Shown here: piece after piece, positions 33,672 through 39,207 of the stretch
How the letters are laid out: every line of letters starts with the position of its first letter
Numbering within the stretch: position 1 is the stretch's first letter
Origin: Hungatella effluvii
GTDB lineage: Bacteria; Bacillota; Clostridia; Lachnospirales; Lachnospiraceae
DNA: 39,207 bases
Direction of reading: 5' to 3'
Assembly (NCBI RefSeq): GCF_003201875.1
Contig: NZ_QJKD01000004.1
Location: 394,111 to 433,317, forward strand
The notes under the pieces: generated by a model
What the model saw: the letters and a program-made list of their open reading frames with translations, nothing else
What the model was told of the DNA's origin: nothing
Databases searched by the model: none
Made by a program: the position numbers and the translations under genes

Positions 33672-34736
33672 ATGAAGCAGAATTACATCCTGTATGCAGG
33701 AAGCTATGCAGCGGCAGAGGAGGCCGGAATCCACGGGTACAGACTGAGCCGGGAAGAAGGCGGGGAGCCGCGGCTCACGGAAGTTTTTGCGGCCGCAGGA
33801 GTGTCGAATCCGTCGTACCTGGCGGTTTCCTCCGATGGCCGGTTTTTATACTCCGTTATGGAGGACATGACTTATGAAGGAAGGACCGGAGGCGGTGTGG
33901 CTGCGTTCCGGATTCACGGCGATTCGCTGACGCTTCTTAACACACGGGGAACGGAGGGAACGCTGCCGTGTCATCTGCTTCCCGATGAGAAGCGGGGATT
34001 TCTGTACGCAGCCAACTATATGAGCGGCAGCGTATCCATGTTCCGGTTAAATGCGGATGGCTCCATCGGGGAACTGTGTGATTTGAAACAGCATTCCGGC
34101 CACGGACCCAATGAAGAGAGACAGGAGGGGCCTCATGTTCATTATGCAGGGTACTCTGCGGATGAAGCAGGTCTCTGGTGCGTGGATTTAGGGATCGACC
34201 GGATCAAATATTACAGGATCGATGAAGAGAATGGGAAGCTGGAGCCAGACGAGAAGCGCGATATTGTATTTCCAGGAGGTACGGGGCCAAGACATTTTGT
34301 CTTAAACCGTGAGAAGAGAGAGCTGATGTATGTGGTGAGTGAACTGAGCTCGGAGGTATTCGTGATTCAATGCAGCGGCGGGGAAAACCGTATCCTGCAG
34401 AGAGTCTCCACACTGCCGGAGCAGGCGGAGAACAATACGTGTGCGGCCATTCATTTATCCAAAGACGGACGTTTTCTCTGTGCTTCCAACCGGGGGCATG
34501 ACAGCATCGCTGTGTTTGCAGTGGACGCCGGTACCGGACTTCTCACGTTCACCGGGCGGACCGGGACGAGGGGAAAGACGCCCAGGGATTTCTGCTTCTG
34601 CGGAGATGTAATCCTTTCCGCGAATCAGGACAGCGATACGATTACCATGTTTCAATTTGATGAAAAAAATGGAAAAATCGATGACATGGACGAGGAGATC
34701 CGCTGCGGATCGCCGGTATGTCTGATTAGCACCTGA
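33672..34736 (+). CDS. Lactonase, seven-bladed beta-propeller family (6-phosphogluconolactonase-like)
   Basis: A 354-residue protein with the repeating YSV/YAAN...GSVSMF, FLYSVMED, FVLNREKRELMYVVSE and HLSKDGRFLCASNRGHDSIAVF blades of the YkgB/Pgl lactonase family. E. coli Pgl of this fold hydrolyses 6-phosphogluconolactone in the oxidative pentose phosphate pathway, but other members act on other lactones. The conserved blade motif GPRHFVLN is present. No signal peptide, so it is cytoplasmic. AAAGGA precedes the ATG. It is isolated between two terminators and sits between mfd and spoVT, where a PrsA-like gene is often found in relatives (from memory). Confidence 0.87.
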   Translation: MKQNYILYAGSYAAAEEAGIHGYRLSREEGGEPRLTEVFAAAGVSNPSYLAVSSDGRFLYSVMEDMTYEGRTGGGVAAFRIHGDSLTLLNTRGTEGTLPCHLLPDEKRGFLYAANYMSGSVSMFRLNADGSIGELCDLKQHSGHGPNEERQEGPHVHYAGYSADEAGLWCVDLGIDRIKYYRIDEENGKLEPDEKRDIVFPGGTGPRHFVLNREKRELMYVVSELSSEVFVIQCSGGENRILQRVSTLPEQAENNTCAAIHLSKDGRFLCASNRGHDSIAVFAVDAGTGLLTFTGRTGTRGKTPRDFCFCGDVILSANQDSDTITMFQFDEKNGKIDDMDEEIRCGSPVCLIST

Positions 34737-34743
34737 TCGTATT

Positions 34744-34774
34744 TGCGCCAGTTCAAAAGAACTGGCGCATTTTC
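34744..34774 (+). terminator. Terminator after the lactonase
   Basis: tgcgccagttc (34744-34754) and gaactggcgca (34759-34769) form a perfect 11-bp stem with an AAAA loop, followed by ttttctt. Confidence 0.92.
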
Positions 34775-34905
34775 TTACACCATACTCTGCAGTCATGATA
34801 CTGCGGAAGCCGCATTCAGAGCGGTCTTCACGGCTGTAAATCAATTTTAAAAACCTCATTCGATGGAAAATGACAGGGATATATTACGAAAAATGGCAGA
34901 CATGA

Positions 34906-34934
34906 GTATAAATCTCAGCGTTCGTAGCAAAATA
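34906..34934 (+). promoter_or_regulatory. Candidate sigma-G promoter of spoVT
   Basis: GTATA (34906-34910), 17-bp spacer, CAAAATA (34928-34934). The sigma-G consensus as known from Bacillus is gHATR, 17-18 bp, CATHHTA; only the third base of the -10 differs. spoVT is a known sigma-G target in B. subtilis. A vegetative alternative (TATAAA near 34945) cannot be excluded. Confidence 0.55.
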
Positions 34935-34975
34935 GTATCAGTGATATAAAATTGTACACCATGGAGGAGTTTTAT

Positions 34976-35524
34976 ATGAAAGCAACAGGTATTGTAAGGA
35001 GAATTGATGACCTTGGCCGTGTGGTAATCCCGAAAGAAATCAGGAGAACCCTTCGTTTGAGAGAGGGTACGCCGTTAGAGATATTCACAGACAGGGAAGG
35101 CGAAATCATTTTAAAGAAATATTCACCGATGGTTGAACTGACGGCGTTTGCATCCCAGTATGCGGAAGCCATGGCACAGACGACGGGACTTACCGTCTGC
35201 ATCAGTGACAGGGACCAGGTGATCGCGGTTGCCGGTGGTTCGAAAAAGGAACTGCTCCAGAAGACGATCAGCAAACAGTTGGAAAATGTGATTAATGAAA
35301 GAACCGTATTGCTGGCTGGAAAAGATGATAAGAATTTCACTCCCCTGACTGGAGAAGCCCTGGAAGGGATCACAGCCCAGGTGATCGCGCCGATTATCTG
35401 TGAAGGCGATGCGATCGGGGCGGTTGCTTTGTTAAGCCGAGAGCCCAGAGCAAGATTTGGAGATATGGAAACGAAGCTGGCTACGACGGCGGCAGGATTC
35501 CTTGGAAGACAGATGGAAGGCTGA
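34976..35524 (+). CDS. spoVT: Stage V sporulation transcription factor SpoVT
   Basis: A 182-residue regulator of forespore genes. The N-terminal AbrB-type swapped-hairpin DNA-binding domain (1-50) begins MKATGIVRRIDDLGRVVIPK, almost identical to Bacillus SpoVT. The C-terminal GAF-like domain (about 55-180) includes ALEGITAQVIAPIICEGDAIG. In Bacillus it tunes sigma-G-dependent genes and spore coat and germination properties. Its presence shows the organism is a spore former or derived from one. ATG 34976 has GGAGGAG six bases before it; upstream in-frame TTG 34952 and ATG 34961 lie in or before the ribosome binding site. Confidence 0.96.
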   Translation: MKATGIVRRIDDLGRVVIPKEIRRTLRLREGTPLEIFTDREGEIILKKYSPMVELTAFASQYAEAMAQTTGLTVCISDRDQVIAVAGGSKKELLQKTISKQLENVINERTVLLAGKDDKNFTPLTGEALEGITAQVIAPIICEGDAIGAVALLSREPRARFGDMETKLATTAAGFLGRQMEG

Positions 35525-35553
35525 TAACAGCCGTAAAAAAGGAGGTGACAGAG

Positions 35554-35697
35554 ATGGCAGCATATGATCCGAAGGAAGATGATTACGGTGATGGAGACAT
35601 TCCCGAAGTGGATACAGAACCCTACAAGGACGGCTTCTATGTGGAGCCGCTTCCTGAGTCCACACGTCCCAGAAGGGACGGCCCCGGCGGGGACTGA
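35554..35697 (+). CDS. Small acidic protein of unknown function
   Basis: A 47-residue frame starting MAAYDPKEDDYGDGDIPEVD and ending RPRRDGPGGD. It is very acidic in the first half, rich in Tyr, Pro and Gly, with no hydrophobic segment. I do not recognise a family. It has a near-perfect AAAGGAGGTGA ribosome binding site, lies 29 bp after spoVT with no terminator between, and ends just before the bidirectional terminator at 35711. It is therefore probably co-transcribed with spoVT and made in the forespore; that role is inference. Too short for many gene callers. Confidence 0.72.
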   Translation: MAAYDPKEDDYGDGDIPEVDTEPYKDGFYVEPLPESTRPRRDGPGGD

Positions 35698-35710
35698 TGA
35701 TGAAAAATAA

Positions 35711-35750
35711 AAACGGCCTGTCAGCTTCATGGCGACAGGCCGTTTTGTTT
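35711..35750. terminator. Bidirectional terminator
   Basis: aaacggcctgtc (35711-35722) pairs with gacaggccgttt (35734-35745). It is followed by tgttt on the + strand and by ttatttttca on the - strand, serving the spoVT transcript and the convergent hydrolase gene. Confidence 0.9.
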
Positions 35751-36732
35751 AATTGATTATCTGATCGCCATCCTTGATGCAGTAATTGGCACGCACGCCC
35801 AATTCCTCCATCCACTGACGGGTCTCCAACGTCTTCCAGTCCCCGCTTCCGATACCGCCGCCGTTGTCATTGTCCCAGAGCCACTGCGGGCAGGGCCATA
35901 AGGCGATCTGAGGATTGATGGCCGCGTAGACATCGCGGTTTACGCCGTACTGTCCGTGATGGGACATCTGTACGATATCGCTCTTAAGCTCGGCAGGCGT
36001 GTGCTCGTTCATTAATAGCTGTCCGCCTTCCGGCCCCAAGTCGCCCAGAACCAGGATGCTGACGCCGTTTAAGTAAAACTTAAAGACGACGGAGCTGTTG
36101 TTGACAGAGGTGGCATCCAGGAGGTACGGATCATTCATGACGACGGCCCGGATATCGCCCAGCTGTATTTCCTGGCCCTTGGTGATGTCGCCGTGAAGCT
36201 TCTCCGGAGGAAGCTTTGCCAGGGCGTCCCGAAGGCCTACTACGAAGTCGCCGCGTCCGGAACCGTGGGTATCGTACCATTCCTGGTCTGTGAATTTGTA
36301 GTAGACGTTGTCAATGGTGATCTGGCTGTCCGGATTATTTAAAATCTCAATCAGGGCGCCTGCGTGGTCGGAATGGGGATGGGTGATGAACCATCCGGAG
36401 ACATGGCCTTCCTTGGAGCGGATCACATCGAGTAAATGGGCGGAATCACTGTCCCAGCCGCCGTCAATGACGACGAGAGTGCCATCCTTTGACTGCATGA
36501 CCATGGACAGCATCTGACGGTTGCCGTGGTCAGCCAGCAGAGACAGGCTTCCGCCGTCAAAGAGCTGGCTTCCCGGCCCGATGGACAGTTTAGAAGAAAA
36601 TCCCATACGCTGTATGGCCGGCTGTCCTTCCGTTCCTTCTGCGGCCACGGGCTGTCCGATAAAGCTGGTCAGTGCAATATTTAAAAACAGAATTCCCGCG
36701 GCTATTTTTTTCCAGATATTAAATGATTTCAT
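35749..36732 (-). CDS. Secreted or membrane-anchored MBL-fold hydrolase (ComEC C-domain-like)
   Basis: A 327-residue protein with an N-terminal hydrophobic segment (about 10-28) ending in QPVAAEG, consistent with a signal peptide or anchor. The metallo-beta-lactamase domain has the metal-binding motif THPHSDHAGA (His118, His120, Asp122, His123), and further ligands in VLGDLGPEG and MSHHGQYG. The layout resembles the soluble C-terminal domain of ComEC/Rec2 and related extracellular MBL enzymes, which may act as nucleases or phosphodiesterases; the substrate is not known. GGAGGG lies before the ATG and a TATAAT (- strand, 36766-36771) is the likely -10. Confidence 0.88.
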   Translation of the reverse strand: MKSFNIWKKIAAGILFLNIALTSFIGQPVAAEGTEGQPAIQRMGFSSKLSIGPGSQLFDGGSLSLLADHGNRQMLSMVMQSKDGTLVVIDGGWDSDSAHLLDVIRSKEGHVSGWFITHPHSDHAGALIEILNNPDSQITIDNVYYKFTDQEWYDTHGSGRGDFVVGLRDALAKLPPEKLHGDITKGQEIQLGDIRAVVMNDPYLLDATSVNNSSVVFKFYLNGVSILVLGDLGPEGGQLLMNEHTPAELKSDIVQMSHHGQYGVNRDVYAAINPQIALWPCPQWLWDNDNGGGIGSGDWKTLETRQWMEELGVRANYCIKDGDQIIN

Positions 36733-36765
36733 GTTTCCCTCCGGTTTCTTTTTTGACTATCCCTT

Positions 36766-36771
36766 ATTATA
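36766..36771 (-). promoter_or_regulatory. -10 of the MBL hydrolase gene
   Basis: Perfect TATAAT on the - strand, about 34 bp before the start codon; the -35 is weak. Confidence 0.5.
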
Positions 36772-36867
36772 TAAGATTGTCCCCGTTTTTAACAGGTGGA
36801 GGCGCGAATTGTCAGGAAATCTTCAGAAATGGCGAAAGCTGCCGCTGCTATTGAGAAAAAACGTGCA

Positions 36868-39027
36868 TTAAGCTCTCTTTTCTACCGGCACAAGAATATG
36901 GGAAGCCTGCATTCCGCCGCGGCAGATGGTGTTGTGCGCGATCCGGTTCACTTCGCTGTCAAAACCGTTTTCCGTATTGCTGTTAGGAAACATAAAATTT
37001 TTTGCGCCGGAGGTAACAGTAAAACGCATCCGGTGGCCGGCTTTGAAGGTGTTGGAGAGCTTTGTGGTTCGAATGCGCACTTCATAGATGCCATCCGGTT
37101 CCATAAATTCCGGTTTTTCAAAGCTGTTTCTGTATTTTACATCCATGACGCCGTCCGCCAACTTGATGGACGTCCCGTTTTCATCCACATCCGTGATCCG
37201 CACGAATAAATCAGTGTCAGGACAGTCAGAAGAAAGATAAAGGACTGCGGTGACGTCTCCGGTCACGGTCAAATCGTGATCCAGCACTGGCGTGGTGTAG
37301 CACAGGATATCATCGCGTTTCTCTTCTTCGGTGTAGTCTTCCGGCACCTCCAGCTCATTTTCGGAAACGTCTATGATGTGTGAGGCGGGAGAATCGGGAT
37401 CGTAATCGTAGGAATCGAATTCCTGCCTCTGAGGTTTACATAATGTTAAGGCTTCGCGGTCCAGATACCAGACGGTGGGAACGGTTTCCGGCAGAGGCCA
37501 GTGCTCTCCGGTCTTCCAGCAGTTGTCACCCAGTGTATAGTATTCCACAGGCGCGGTGGTCTCGATGCCGTCGTCTTCGCCCTTTAAAAAGTGATCCAGC
37601 CACGCAAAGCACAGGAGATCCATATCATATCGCAGCGCGCGTTCTCCCATAAAAATGCCATGGATGTCGTAATTGGCATTGCCGCTGTGTTTCCAGGGGC
37701 CGAGAACCACCTTGTACGATCCGGTGGGATAGAATTCGTCGATCAGCTCCAGCGCTTCCGTGGTTCCCATTCCATTGTCATCAAACCATCCGGACATGAC
37801 CAGGGCAGGAACGACATGGCCGCAGCTGCGCTCTCTCCAGTTGGCTTTCCTCCAGAAATCGTCGTAGTCGGGATGCTTCAGCCATTCGTTTAAGAATGGG
37901 ACATCGATGCCCAGCGCCTTTTTGGCCATATCCCGGAGGGGCCGCAGCTTTAAGACCTCTTCCCAGTCGCTGCGGATCATGCGGTCCTCGCGGAACCGCT
38001 GCTCCGTCATGGCGAAGTTCCAGGCCATGGAGCCGGAGGTGAAACAGCCGCCCCGTCTGGGGAGATCGATGAAGGGGCTTCCCGCGCAGACACTGCTTAA
38101 AATGGCTTTCAGATGGGGATTGCCGCTGGCCGCCGCGGCCCATTGAACGTACCCGAGATAGGAGCCGCCGGTCATTCCCACGTTTCCGTCACTCCACGGC
38201 TGTTCGGCAATCCAGTCCAGGGTGTCGCTGCCATCCTCGACTTCATAGTAATTCGGCATCCATTCGCCGGTGCTGTCCTCTCTGCCCCGGACATCCTGTA
38301 CGACGACCGCGTAGCCGCGCTGTACGAACCGGTAGTACTGCTCTGCGCCGTCGTGCTTACCGTAGGGGGTGCGGACCAGGACTGCCGGCACCTGGGTGGG
38401 GAACGGCCCGGAACATGCTGCGGCGGGGTCCAGCACATGCTCGGAGACGATCGTGCCGGGAAGATAGACGTCCGAAGCCAGCAGCTCGCCGTCTGCCGTC
38501 GGGACCATGTGGGTTCCGGCAAAACGCACCGCGCAGACCGGTCTGTCGCTCCATTCTTTCAGAATTGTATGTTCCTCCATTCCATTCAATACCAGGACTC
38601 CCGTATAATCCCGTCCGGACATCTGTACTGCGTAAAGCTGTCCGTCTGATACGTACAAGTCCAGAGGGAACTTGACATCTCTTTGTATGTAAGAGTCGTG
38701 TATGCAGGAGTCATGCATATAAGCATCATTCGCCTGCAGGCCGTCTCCGTTTAACCTGCGGGTAAAAACCTGTCCCTTTGACGTGGTGAAACGCTCTTCT
38801 CCCGCGCCTGCATGGGCCTCGTATTCCGGAAGCGATTCGAAGAAGCCGCGTATCTTCCTGCGGCAGAGTACTTCGTAAAAATCATCGTTGTGAAACGGTT
38901 CTTCCCGGTTAAAGGTGTTGGTGAATACGTCCAGTGTCTGGTGATTCAGTTCCTTTCCGTCCTCGTTCTGATCACGGATTATCCCGTAAAGAATCCCTGA
39001 AAAATAAAAATTCCATTGTTTCATCAT
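36868..39027 (-). CDS. CocE/NonD family serine hydrolase with a long N-terminal extension
   Basis: A 719-residue hydrolase. The core from about residue 168 is an alpha/beta-hydrolase of the X-Pro dipeptidyl-peptidase/cocaine esterase family. It shows MVPTADGELLASDVYLP, VVQDVRGREDSTGEW (with the oxyanion-forming Tyr/Arg region) and the nucleophile elbow TGGSYLGY (Ser289). A C-terminal jelly roll (about 480-719) contains FVRITDVDENG and HRMRFTVTSGAKNF. Such enzymes cleave acyl esters, beta-lactam-like acyl groups or X-Pro dipeptides; the substrate is not clear. Residues 1-166 are not part of the usual family and are unassigned; they include a 15-bp tandem repeat. AGGAGG precedes the ATG. No signal peptide. 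Confidence 0.9.
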   Translation of the reverse strand: MMKQWNFYFSGILYGIIRDQNEDGKELNHQTLDVFTNTFNREEPFHNDDFYEVLCRRKIRGFFESLPEYEAHAGAGEERFTTSKGQVFTRRLNGDGLQANDAYMHDSCIHDSYIQRDVKFPLDLYVSDGQLYAVQMSGRDYTGVLVLNGMEEHTILKEWSDRPVCAVRFAGTHMVPTADGELLASDVYLPGTIVSEHVLDPAAACSGPFPTQVPAVLVRTPYGKHDGAEQYYRFVQRGYAVVVQDVRGREDSTGEWMPNYYEVEDGSDTLDWIAEQPWSDGNVGMTGGSYLGYVQWAAAASGNPHLKAILSSVCAGSPFIDLPRRGGCFTSGSMAWNFAMTEQRFREDRMIRSDWEEVLKLRPLRDMAKKALGIDVPFLNEWLKHPDYDDFWRKANWRERSCGHVVPALVMSGWFDDNGMGTTEALELIDEFYPTGSYKVVLGPWKHSGNANYDIHGIFMGERALRYDMDLLCFAWLDHFLKGEDDGIETTAPVEYYTLGDNCWKTGEHWPLPETVPTVWYLDREALTLCKPQRQEFDSYDYDPDSPASHIIDVSENELEVPEDYTEEEKRDDILCYTTPVLDHDLTVTGDVTAVLYLSSDCPDTDLFVRITDVDENGTSIKLADGVMDVKYRNSFEKPEFMEPDGIYEVRIRTTKLSNTFKAGHRMRFTVTSGAKNFMFPNSNTENGFDSEVNRIAHNTICRGGMQASHILVPVEKRA
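38686..38730 (-). repeat. 15-bp tandem repeat inside the CocE-like gene
   Basis: Three adjacent 15-bp units (38686-38700, 38701-38715, 38716-38730) code for the pentads DAYMH, DSCIH and DSYIQ. They keep the frame and lie in the extra N-terminal region, so they look like a recent in-frame expansion. Confidence 0.65.
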
Positions 39028-39053
39028 CTAATTCCTCCTGTCTCTGTTTCTGA

Positions 39054-39059
39054 TTATAA
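39054..39059 (-). promoter_or_regulatory. -10 of the CocE-like gene
   Basis: Perfect TATAAT on the - strand, 26 bp before the start codon; no good -35 at proper distance. Confidence 0.4.
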
Positions 39060-39154
39060 GGGAAATGGGGTATTCTGGAAACCGGTAAATTGGAAATTAT
39101 TTCAAAAAAAGATGTCAATCATTTTTGAAAATGTCCTTAAAAAGTTTAATGATG

Positions 39155-39180
39155 AGCACCGGTTCTGCCGGTGCTTATTC
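39155..39180. terminator. Hairpin near the window edge, possible terminator
   Basis: agcaccgg (39155-39162) pairs with ccggtgct (39168-39175). It most likely ends a - strand gene lying beyond the window; the flanking T-runs are weak on both strands. Confidence 0.45.
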
Positions 39181-39207
39181 TAATGATAAACTTATATTTG
39201 GGTATTA

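Noticed and set aside
36733..36867. A terminator for the CocE-like gene between it and the MBL hydrolase
   Set aside because: A T-run exists on the - strand shortly after the stop codon, but I found no stable stem directly before it; readthrough into the MBL gene is possible.
38113..38649. 178-residue + strand frame opposite the CocE-like gene
   Set aside because: It covers the nucleophile region of a clearly coding - strand gene and shows no independent signals.

Overview
The window looks like chromosome from a spore-forming, Gram-positive anaerobe of the Clostridia, most likely family Lachnospiraceae; this is inferred from gene content and style, not from a marker gene. Supporting signs are strong AGGAGG ribosome binding sites, an LPKTG sortase-anchored surface protein, SpoVT next to pth-mfd, a YesM/YesN-type two-component pair, lipoproteins with long Thr/Glu/Ala linkers, and moderate GC. 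I see no phage, insertion sequence, CRISPR array, rRNA or tRNA.

Layout. (1) 3-4772: the 3' part of a very long cell-wall-anchored protein made of 23 complete InlB-type repeats, each exactly 63 residues, arranged in a higher-order duplication. (2) 5010-15072: housekeeping and stress genes on the + strand: MATE exporter, S1-domain RNA-binding protein, small alarmone synthetase, membrane-fused glycerophosphodiesterase, D-aminoacyl-tRNA deacylase (dtd), M18 aminopeptidase, a trigger-factor-like lipoprotein, xanthine phosphoribosyltransferase (xpt) and a Cof-type HAD phosphatase. (3) 15269-18013: an EamA transporter convergent with an unrecognised 570-residue membrane protein. (4) 18113-26718: a gene cluster for a xylan-type oligosaccharide. 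A histidine kinase and AraC-type regulator on the - strand diverge from an ABC importer (lipoprotein and two permeases, no ATPase), an SGNH esterase and a GH43 glycosidase on the + strand. Neither enzyme has a signal peptide, so import is expected to come before deacylation and hydrolysis in the cytoplasm. (5) 26845-28257: an FAD-dependent oxidoreductase on the - strand. (6) 28561-28771: a compact type I toxin-antitoxin locus, a 38-residue holin-like toxin with a convergent antisense RNA. (7) 29034-35697: pth-mfd, then a small unknown gene, a lactonase, spoVT under a candidate sigma-G promoter, and a 47-residue acidic protein. (8) 35749-39027: two - strand hydrolases, a metallo-beta-lactamase-fold enzyme and a CocE/NonD-type serine hydrolase with a long unassigned N-terminus.

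The most interesting items are the type I toxin-antitoxin locus, in which wobble pairs show the direction of each terminator; the indel-free surface repeat array; the regulatory region of the sugar cluster, with two direct repeats exactly 30 bp apart; the palindrome over the promoter of the unknown membrane protein; and the two small genes in the mfd-spoVT region. All family assignments are by reading motifs; no database search was run.
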